NCBI RefSeq assembly: GCF_014905555.1
Contig: NZ_BNGS01000002.1
Location: 496,001 to 560,000 of the forward strand
Direction of reading: 5' to 3'
Source: Streptomyces sp. Y2F8-2
GTDB lineage: Bacteria; Actinomycetota; Actinomycetes; Streptomycetales; Streptomycetaceae
DNA: 64,000 bases
Part shown: positions 15,107 to 22,141 of the stretch, piece after piece
Layout: the number at the start of each line of letters is the position of its first letter
How positions within the stretch are numbered: position 1 is the stretch's first letter
The notes under the pieces: model-generated
Told to the model about the DNA's origin: nothing
The model's database searches: none
What the model saw: the letters and a program-made list of their open reading frames with translations, nothing else
Translations under genes and position numbers: made by a program

Positions 15107-16849
15107 TCAGGGCCGTGGCACGTTGCGCAGGTTGGAGCGTGCCATCTGCACCATGCGGCCGACACCGCCCTCCAGCACGATCTTCGAGGCGGACAGGGCG
15201 AAGCCCGTCACCATTTCCGCGCTGATCTTCGGCGGGATGGACAGGGCGTGCGGGTCGGTGACGACATCGACCAGCGCCGGACCCTTGTGCCTGAAGGCGT
15301 CCTTCAGGGCGCCCGCGAGCTGCTTGGGCTTCTCCACCCGTATGCCGTACGCGCCGCACGCGCGTGCCACGGCCGCGAAGTCGGGGTTCTTGGTGGCGGT
15401 GCCGTACGAGGGCAGTCCGGAGACCATCATCTCCAACTCCACCATGCTGAGCGAGGAGTTGTTGAACACGACCACCTTCACGGGCAGGTCGTACTGCACC
15501 AGGGTGAGGAAGTCGCCCATCAGCATGGAGAACCCGCCGTCACCGGACATCGACACCACTTGCCGGCGCCGGTCGGTGAACTGGGCCCCGATCGCCATCG
15601 GCAGCGCGTTCGCCATCGAGCCGTGGGAGAACGAACCGATGATGCGGCGACGGCCGTTGGGCGAGATGTAGCGGGCGCCCCACACATTGCACATCCCGGT
15701 GTCGATCGTGAACACCGCGTCGTCATCGGCCACTTCGTCCAGGACGGAGGCCACGTACTCCGGGTGGATCGGAACGTGCTTGTCGACCTTGCGCGTGTAC
15801 GCCTTGACGACGCCTTCCAGCGCGTCGGCGTGCTTCTTGAGCATCTTGTCGAGGAAGCGCCGGTTCTCCTTGGTCCGCACGCGCGGGATGAGACAGCGCA
15901 GGGTCTCCTTGACATCGCCCCACACCGCGAGATCCAGCTTGGAGCGGCGGCCCAGGTTCTCCGGACGGACGTCGATCTGGGCGATCTTCACGTCCTTCGG
16001 CAGGAAGGCGTTGTACGGGAAGTCGGTGCCCAGCAGGATCAGCAGGTCGCACTCGTGGGTGGCCTCGTAGGCGGCGCCGTAGCCGAGCAGGCCGCTCATG
16101 CCGACGTCGTACGGGTTGTCGTACTGGATCCATTCCTTGCCGCGCAGGGCGTGCCCCACCGGGGACTTGATCTTCCCGGCGAACTCCATCACCTCGGCGT
16201 GCGCACCCCGGGTGCCGCTGCCGCAGAAGAGGGTGACCTTCTCCGCCTCGTCGATCATCGCCACGAGCCGGTCGATCTCGGCGTCACCCGGGCGGACGCT
16301 GGGCCGGGAGGTGACGAGGGCGGTCTCGGCGGACCGGTCGGGGGCGGGCTGGGCGGCGATGTCGCCGGGGAGCGAGACGACGCTCACGCCGCTGCGGCCG
16401 ATCGCGTGCTGGATGGCCGTCTGCAGCAGCCGGGGCATCTGCTGGGGGTTGGATATCAGCTCGCTGTAGTGGGAGCACTCGCGGAACAGCTGGTCGGGAT
16501 GGGTCTCCTGGAAGTACCCGAGGCCGATCTCGCTGGAGGGTATGTGCGAGGCGAGGGCCAGCACCGGGGCCATCGAACGGTGGGCGTCGTACAGGCCGTT
16601 GATGAGGTGGAGGTTGCCGGGCCCGCAGGAGCCGGCGCAGGCGGTCAGCCCGCCGGATATCTGGGCTTCGGCGCCGGCCGCGAAGGCGGCGGTCTCCTCG
16701 TGCCGTACGTGCACCCAGTCGATCGCGGAGTTGCGGCGCACGGCGTCCACGATCGGGTTCAGGCTGTCGCCGACCACCCCGTAGAGCCGCTTGACCCCCG
16801 CCCGCACGAGGATGTCGACGAACTGGTCGGCGACGTTCTGCTTGGCCAT
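15107..16849 (-). CDS. poxB: Pyruvate oxidase / pyruvate:quinone dehydrogenase-like TPP enzyme
   Basis: Length is 580 aa from the ATG at 16849 (MAKQNVADQF). It has the three domains of thiamine-diphosphate enzymes: the N-terminal Pyr domain with YGVVGDSLNPIVDAV and the catalytic glutamate in VRHEETAAFAAGAEA, a central FAD/nucleotide domain, and the C-terminal PP domain with the TPP/Mg motif SGDGGFSMLMGDFLTL...VVFNN. It closely resembles PoxB-type enzymes that turn pyruvate into acetate and CO2 and reduce membrane quinone; acetolactate synthase is less likely. It follows the PP2C-like gene by 54 bases and may be cotranscribed. Confidence 0.85.
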   Translation of the reverse strand: MAKQNVADQFVDILVRAGVKRLYGVVGDSLNPIVDAVRRNSAIDWVHVRHEETAAFAAGAEAQISGGLTACAGSCGPGNLHLINGLYDAHRSMAPVLALASHIPSSEIGLGYFQETHPDQLFRECSHYSELISNPQQMPRLLQTAIQHAIGRSGVSVVSLPGDIAAQPAPDRSAETALVTSRPSVRPGDAEIDRLVAMIDEAEKVTLFCGSGTRGAHAEVMEFAGKIKSPVGHALRGKEWIQYDNPYDVGMSGLLGYGAAYEATHECDLLILLGTDFPYNAFLPKDVKIAQIDVRPENLGRRSKLDLAVWGDVKETLRCLIPRVRTKENRRFLDKMLKKHADALEGVVKAYTRKVDKHVPIHPEYVASVLDEVADDDAVFTIDTGMCNVWGARYISPNGRRRIIGSFSHGSMANALPMAIGAQFTDRRRQVVSMSGDGGFSMLMGDFLTLVQYDLPVKVVVFNNSSLSMVELEMMVSGLPSYGTATKNPDFAAVARACGAYGIRVEKPKQLAGALKDAFRHKGPALVDVVTDPHALSIPPKISAEMVTGFALSASKIVLEGGVGRMVQMARSNLRNVPRP

Positions 16850-16903
16850 GTAACCACGCACCCCTTCGCTGTCCCTGGATCCATGTATCCACACGGACCG
16901 CGA

Positions 16904-18370
16904 TCACGCCTCCCAGACGGCGGCCGCCGTACGGTCATCGGCGTAGCCCTTCACCCTCACCAGCGTGTCGGCGAGGAAGGCCACCAGACCCGGCACCTCG
17001 CCCGTGGACCAGCGGGCCGTGAGGTGTTCGGCGAGTTCGGGTTCGTCGCGCAGCGGGTCGGCGAGGCCGGCGGAACACAGCAGGAGCGTGTCCCCCGGCT
17101 GGGCGACGGAGGCACGGAACAGAAAGGGTGAACGGGGCGGCTCGAGGGCCGGTTCGTACGGGCTCGGGGGTGTGGTGATGCCGAGGTCCATGGTGAGCCG
17201 ATCGCCCTCGGGGGTCTCGGAGGGCAGGGAGCCGAAGCCGACCACCGGCTCGCCGACGGTGTCGGCGGCGCGCGGCTCGATGTCCTGCCACTCGCCGTCC
17301 CGCAGCCGGAACAGTCCGCCGGCGCCGACACCGAAGAAGACGCGGATACGGCAGTCGGGGTCGGCGGGCAGCAGCAGACAGCGCAGGTCGGCGGTGTACT
17401 CCTCCGGGTCGGCGCCCTGGGCGGCGGCGCCGGCGCGGAGCTTGCCGAGGCTTCGGTCGGTGAGCCGTTGCAGGCCGGACTTCAGCTCGCCGCGCCGGGC
17501 GGACCGGATGTCCTCGCCGAGGCGGAGGTGACTGCGCCCGACGGCACGGCCGATCCAGTGACACGCCTCGGCGGCGGCACGGTGGGCGCCGGGAGTGCCG
17601 CGTCGGCCGGTGGCCATGGCGACGAGCACGAGGGCCTGGTCACCCGTACCGAAGCGGGCGGTGAGCAGGCAGTCGCGTCGCGGCTCGCCCCGGAATCGGG
17701 CGGAGTCCCCGCGCGCGGAGACCGCCCGCAGCGTGCAGGACCCGAACCGGGCCCCGTCCAGCGCGGTGTCGGGGACGAGGTCGGCGAGATGGTCGGGGTC
17801 GGCCGGCGGGAGGGCGGTGGGCTCCGGGTCGTAGGTGGGCGGGCCGGAGCCGATGTAGTCCACCGGGGGCGGGGTGCGCGGGAGGGGCGGCGAAGGCGGC
17901 GTGTCCGACGGCGCGTCAGGCGGCGGTTCCGGCGCGGTGGCGCCGGGTGCGGGCTGCGCGGGGACGGCCGGTGGTTTCGGGGTCTCGGCCGATGGCTTGG
18001 AGGGGACGGCCGGTGGCTTCAGGGCCTCGGCCGATGGCTTGGAGGGGACGGCAGGTGGCTCGGCAGGTGGCTCCAGAGGGTCGGCCGGTGGCTTCGGGGT
18101 GGGCGGGAAAGCCACCGGGTCCGGTGGCAGGGCGGACGGGGGCTCCCACGATGTGCGGGCCTCGGGGCGGGCGCTGGGGCGGGGGGCGTCCTCCTCCCGG
18201 TGGCCGCTTCCCCGCGCCGCATCCTGCCCCACCGTCCCCGCCGCGGAGGCGAAGCGGTCGTCGAGGGTGTCGGACGCGGAAGCCGGTCCCGTGTCCCCGG
18301 TGGAGTCGTCGTACAACTGCCCCCACCAGTCGTCCTGGTGGCCGGTGGACCTGTCCCCCTGCTGGCTCAT
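16904..18370 (-). CDS. PP2C-like protein phosphatase with long proline-rich N-terminal region
   Basis: Length is 488 aa. The first 215 residues are disordered and proline-rich, with a 14-residue tandem repeat (PSKPSAEALKPPAV type). The C-terminal half resembles the bacterial PP2C_2 fold: DSARFRGEPRRDCLLTARFG, a region ALVLVAMATGRRGTPGAHRA, LLCSAGLADPL and YADDRTAAAVWE. The usual metal-binding Asp-Gly pair at the first site is altered (ATGRRG in place of DGMGG), so activity may be reduced or absent. The start ATG at 18370 gives MSQQGDRSTG. The longer upstream frame has no support. Confidence 0.7.
   Translation of the reverse strand: MSQQGDRSTGHQDDWWGQLYDDSTGDTGPASASDTLDDRFASAAGTVGQDAARGSGHREEDAPRPSARPEARTSWEPPSALPPDPVAFPPTPKPPADPLEPPAEPPAVPSKPSAEALKPPAVPSKPSAETPKPPAVPAQPAPGATAPEPPPDAPSDTPPSPPLPRTPPPVDYIGSGPPTYDPEPTALPPADPDHLADLVPDTALDGARFGSCTLRAVSARGDSARFRGEPRRDCLLTARFGTGDQALVLVAMATGRRGTPGAHRAAAEACHWIGRAVGRSHLRLGEDIRSARRGELKSGLQRLTDRSLGKLRAGAAAQGADPEEYTADLRCLLLPADPDCRIRVFFGVGAGGLFRLRDGEWQDIEPRAADTVGEPVVGFGSLPSETPEGDRLTMDLGITTPPSPYEPALEPPRSPFLFRASVAQPGDTLLLCSAGLADPLRDEPELAEHLTARWSTGEVPGLVAFLADTLVRVKGYADDRTAAAVWEA
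17960..18058. repeat. 42-base in-frame tandem repeat
   Basis: Two full copies (17960-18001 and 18002-18043) and a partial third begin with GGGGACGGCCGGTGG. The period is exactly 42 bases, 14 codons on the minus strand, and it encodes the proline-rich linker of the PP2C-like protein. Such repeats often vary in number between strains. Confidence 0.75.
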
Positions 18371-18725
18371 GCCCCCGATTGTCCACCGCCGGGGGCGGTG
18401 GAAAACGGGGCATCGGGAAATTCCGGCCGGGCGACCGTCCCGTGCTCGGCGTGTCGGACGACGCCTCGAACGGTGATACGAACCGGCCGGGAACGAAGGG
18501 CGCCGCCGGACGATCCCACCCCCCACAGGGGAACCGCCCGGCGGCACCACGGTGACGGGCCGGCACGCCTCCGGAGCCCCGTCACGTCTTGTGGGCTGCA
18601 CCGACGTCACCTTGGCAGAGGGGCGGGGGCTGCCGCGATGATGTCGGCAGGCGGGTTTGCGCCGTGGCCGTTTCCCGCCACGGCACGCGCCGCCGGACTT
18701 GTCGTCGGGGAGGGACGGACGGTTG
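18371..18725. other. Gene-free divergent region
   Basis: These 355 bases between the PP2C-like gene and the two-HTH regulator hold no supported gene. I see no clear palindrome or promoter pair. The last 25 bases carry GGGGAGGGACGGACGG ahead of the regulator start. Confidence 0.35.
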
Positions 18726-19706
18726 ATGCTGGCAGCGATAGGCCTGGACGAGACCCACGAGTCCGCGTATCGGGCACTGGTGTCCGTGGGCGCCGCGGAC
18801 GTGCCCGATCTGGCGCGGCGGCTGATGCTCGGTGAGCAGGACACCGAGCGCGCCCTGCGCGGACTGGAGCGGCGCGGACTCGCCGCCCAGTCGTCGGGGC
18901 GGCCCGGCCGCTGGGTCGCGGCACCTCCCGGCGTGGCGCTGGGCGCGCTGCTCACCCAGCAGCGGCACGAGCTGGAGCGGGCCGAACTCGCTGCCGCGCT
19001 GCTGGCCGAGGAGTACCGGGCGGCGGCCTCCGAGCCCGCGGTGCACGACCTGGTCGAGGTGGTGATCGGCGCGTCCGCGGTCACCCAGCGGTTCCTGCAG
19101 CTCCAGCTCGGCGCGACCGAGGAGGTGTGCGCCCTGGTCACCGGCAACCCGGTCGCCGTGACCGGCACGGAGAACGACGCGGAGGAGCAGGCGGCCGGAG
19201 GCGGGGTACGTTACCGGGTGGTGGTGGAGCGGGCGGTGCTCGACCGGCCCGACGGCATCACCGAGCTGACCGCCGCGCTCGGCCGTGACGAACAGGTGCG
19301 GGTCGTCGAGACGGTGCCGACCAAGCTGGTGGTCGCCGACCGGTCGCTGGCCATGGTGCCGCTCACCTCGCACACGTCGGAGCCGGCCGCGCTCGTCGTC
19401 CATGCCAGCGGGCTGCTGGAGCTGCTGTCCGGGCTGTTCGAGTCGGTGTGGCGGGACGCGCTGCCGCTCAGGCTCGGCGCGTCCGGCGTCACCAAGCAGG
19501 GCCCGGGCGGCCCCGACGGCATCGACCTGGAGGTGCTGTCCCTGCTGCTGGCGGGTCTGACCGACGCGAGCGTCGCCAAACAGCTCGACCTGGGCCTGAG
19601 GACGGTACAGCGCCGGGTGAAACGGCTGATGGAACTGACCGGGGTGACGACCCGTCTGCAACTGGGCTGGCAGGCGTACGAGCGGGGCTGGGTGGCCCGG
19701 AGCTGA
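18726..19706 (+). CDS. Two-HTH regulator (TrmB-like N terminus, LuxR-like C terminus)
   Basis: Length is 326 aa. The N-terminal winged helix reads LDETHESAYRALVSVGAADV...LARRLMLGEQDTERALRGLE, as in TrmB-like sugar sensors (about residues 6-60). A helical linker and a phospholipase-D-like middle region follow. The C-terminal helix-turn-helix is LEVLSLLLAGLTDASVAKQL with RTVQRRVKRLMELTGV (about residues 275-310), the LuxR/GerE type. This layout is common and numerous in Streptomyces and often controls secondary metabolism, but no target is evident. A TTG at 18723 is an alternative start. Confidence 0.82.
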   Translation: MLAAIGLDETHESAYRALVSVGAADVPDLARRLMLGEQDTERALRGLERRGLAAQSSGRPGRWVAAPPGVALGALLTQQRHELERAELAAALLAEEYRAAASEPAVHDLVEVVIGASAVTQRFLQLQLGATEEVCALVTGNPVAVTGTENDAEEQAAGGGVRYRVVVERAVLDRPDGITELTAALGRDEQVRVVETVPTKLVVADRSLAMVPLTSHTSEPAALVVHASGLLELLSGLFESVWRDALPLRLGASGVTKQGPGGPDGIDLEVLSLLLAGLTDASVAKQLDLGLRTVQRRVKRLMELTGVTTRLQLGWQAYERGWVARS

Positions 19707-19839
19707 GCCGGCACACCGGCGCGTGACCTCGGCGTGTTCGACTCACCGCTGCCTGCCGGCCTGACGGCCGGTCACCTGTGGGGACGTCGTCCCTCCCCCC
19801 AGGCCGTCAAGGCTCTGGAGGGAAGGACGATCGCCGCGG

Positions 19840-20955
19840 CTAGGACGACCGGCGCCCCCGCTTGGCCTCCATCGCCGCCCGGCCCTGTGCTCCCTTCCTC
19901 TTCCAGTCCCGCCGCAGCTCCGCCCGTACGCGCGCGTCCGTCTTCGCCACGATCCACTGGTTCTCCCGCAGCAGCTTCCGGTAGCTCTCCAGGCGCCGCT
20001 GCGGCAGTTCCCCGGCCTCGACCGCCTCCAGCACCGCGCAGCCCGGCTCCGCGGCGTGCGCGCAGTCGTGGAAGCGGCACCGCTCGGCCAGTTCCTCGAT
20101 CTCGGAGAAGACCTGCCCGACCCCGCTCTCGGCGTCCCAGAGACCGACCCCGCGCAGCCCCGGCGTGTCGATCAGCGCTCCCCCGCCCGGCAGCGCGAGC
20201 AGGTTGCGCGTGGTCGTCGTATGGCGGCCCTTCTCGTCCATCTCCCGCGTGGCCTGGACCTGCATGACGTCCTCGCCGAGGAGTGCGTTGGCCAGGGTGG
20301 ACTTGCCCGCGCCGGACTGCCCCAGCAGCACGGACGTACCACCGGACAGGACCCCGGTCAGCACGTCGAGCCCTTCGCCCTGCCGCGCGCTGACCGTCAG
20401 CACCGGCACGCCGGGCGCGGTGGTCTCCACGTCCTGGACGAAGTACGAGAGCGTCGTCGCGTCCGGCACCACGTCGGCCTTGGTGAGCACCACGACCGGC
20501 TGCGCCCCGGACTCCCAGGCCAGGGCGAGGAAGCGTTCGATGCGGCCGAGGTCCAGCTCCGCGGCGAGCGAGACGGCGACGACCGCGTGGTCGACGTTGG
20601 CGGCGAGGATCTGCCCCTCGGACCGCTTGGAGGAGGTGGAGCGCACGAAGGCGGTACGGCGCGGCAGATACGTCCGTACGTACCGCGGATCGCTGCCTTC
20701 AGGGTCGACCGCGACCCAGTCTCCCGTGCACACGACCTTCATCGGGTCACGGGGGACGACGAACTCGGTGTCGGCACGGACGGTACCGACGGGGGTGACA
20801 ACGTCGCACTGGCCACGGTCGACCCGTACGACACGGCCTGGCAGGAGGCCCTGCTCGGCATAGGGAGCGAACTCCGCTTCCCATCGCCCGTCCCAGCCGT
20901 ACGGGGCCAGAGGGTGCGACGAAGCCGAAGGAGCCGAAAGAGAAGAGAGATTCAA
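19840..20955 (-). CDS. rsgA: Ribosome small-subunit GTPase RsgA (YjeQ/EngC)
   Basis: Length is 371 aa. RsgA is a circularly permuted GTPase that acts late in 30S assembly. An OB-like N-terminal domain (about residues 35-95) is followed by the permuted G motifs: G4 VVLTKADVV, G1 GQSGAGKSTLANAL, G2 with RHTTTTRNL, and G3 DTPGLRGVGL. The C-terminal zinc finger has C-x4-H-x-C-like residues in ERCRFHDCAHAAEPGC. The start is a TTG at 20955 with AAGGG six bases upstream; no ATG or GTG is in frame between it and a stop. A 23-codon ORF ends 63 bases upstream on the same strand. Confidence 0.93.
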   Translation of the reverse strand: MNLSSLSAPSASSHPLAPYGWDGRWEAEFAPYAEQGLLPGRVVRVDRGQCDVVTPVGTVRADTEFVVPRDPMKVVCTGDWVAVDPEGSDPRYVRTYLPRRTAFVRSTSSKRSEGQILAANVDHAVVAVSLAAELDLGRIERFLALAWESGAQPVVVLTKADVVPDATTLSYFVQDVETTAPGVPVLTVSARQGEGLDVLTGVLSGGTSVLLGQSGAGKSTLANALLGEDVMQVQATREMDEKGRHTTTTRNLLALPGGGALIDTPGLRGVGLWDAESGVGQVFSEIEELAERCRFHDCAHAAEPGCAVLEAVEAGELPQRRLESYRKLLRENQWIVAKTDARVRAELRRDWKRKGAQGRAAMEAKRGRRSS

Positions 20956-21018
20956 GGGGAACCCTTCACAGGGCGGCCCCGGCCGCGCGCACTCACAGGC
21001 GCGAAGAAGCAGGAAAGA

Positions 21019-21090
21019 TCAGCCGGAGACCACGGAGGTGGAGTGGATGAACTTCTGATTGCGGGCAGCGCCCATCACAGAGACAGCCAT
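21019..21090 (-). CDS. 23-residue peptide ORF upstream of rsgA
   Basis: The ATG at 21090 has a good ribosome site, GGGAGG, eight bases upstream. The peptide starts MAVSVMGAARN, continues QKFIH and ends STSVVSG, then TGA. It is too short for usual gene callers. Its stop is 63 bases from the rsgA TTG in the same frame, so it could be a leader peptide controlling rsgA translation or a small free peptide. It has no run of one amino acid typical of an attenuation leader. I do not recognise it. Confidence 0.5.
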   Translation of the reverse strand: MAVSVMGAARNQKFIHSTSVVSG

Positions 21091-22141
21091 CGGTCACACC
21101 TCCCGTTTCTCACCCGGCCGACAGCAGCGGCCAACGGCCACCACGTGAAGCGGACTTCACCCTAGAGGCGCCCGCATTCGGACGCCACCGATTTATCGGC
21201 GGGGTCACAGGCAGCGCTGGTCCAGGGCCCCGGCGTTCAGGTTGTCTGTGCGGGTTGTGATCATGTGGGTCCGCAGAGCGCGAGGACGCGGACGGTGGCA
21301 CGTCGGCACCAGTCGGCCGCCGCGGTGAGCGAGTCGTGGCCCGCCGGAGTCGGCGCGCACACGGACAACGCCAGGAGAGACGGTAGCGGGAAGCGGCGTC
21401 CGCGCCCGGCACGGGGATCGGGGAGGCGGGCGAACTCGGCCGGCAGCGCGGCGACTTCCCCGCCCCGGGGCCCGGCGTGGCTCCGGAGGCGAGGCCGCTG
21501 ACAGCACGGCAGCGGACGTGGGAGATGGTGGGGGAACGGACACGGCATCCTTGGCCGACCGTGGAGCTTCGACACCTCCATGATCCATAAGGGGCCGTGT
21601 CTGCTTGCTTCCCGGTCCCGCCCGCCGATCACCGTGAACCGGGATGACCTGCCTGAATGCCGGGGCCTCGACTCCCGCCTCTCCTGCTCGGCGAGCGTCA
21701 GCTCGCCCCCTTGCGCACACAGTCGTAGCCTGAGAAAAGGCCCGTGGTTTTCTGTTCTGGCGACCACTTTCAGGAGACCAGGATTGCGCTGAGGGGATGG
21801 GGCAGGAGCTCGAGGCTGGACCAGCCGCGAAGTCCGGTGTGATCTTTTCCGCACCTGGATGAACGGCAGCGGCGGTTGCCGATGGGGACGGAGGATCCAT
21901 CGGCCGGCCCCTTGCCGCTGCGGTCGAGGGAGGCGTTGCGCGTAAGCAATATTGTCCATCCAGTCGGCCGGATCAGACCGTTGAGTAGGGCCAGCCGAAA
22001 CCGCCACGGTCAAGGTGGGCGATCACTCAGCTGCGGTCCGGCCCCAGCCCCCATAGCGGTCCAGGCAAGCGCGTAAACCTCGCTCATGCAGTTCAGCGCG
22101 CCTGCGTCGACCACTCTGATCTTCTTCAAGGGACCCAGCCG
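21091..22141. other. 1.05-kb gene-free region before the Pls-like cluster
   Basis: No open frame here has a convincing protein. Minus-strand frames up to 250 codons (21261-22013) are rich in Arg/Pro/Gln in the way non-coding GC-rich frames are. The region may hold the promoter of the 949-aa carrier/Pls-like gene. It marks a boundary between core genes (rsgA) and the accessory cluster. A degraded gene cannot be excluded. Confidence 0.35.

Noticed and set aside
21261..22013. 250-codon minus-strand frame as a transposase remnant
   Set aside because: No HTH, catalytic motif or terminal repeats could be seen; composition is that of a random GC-rich frame.
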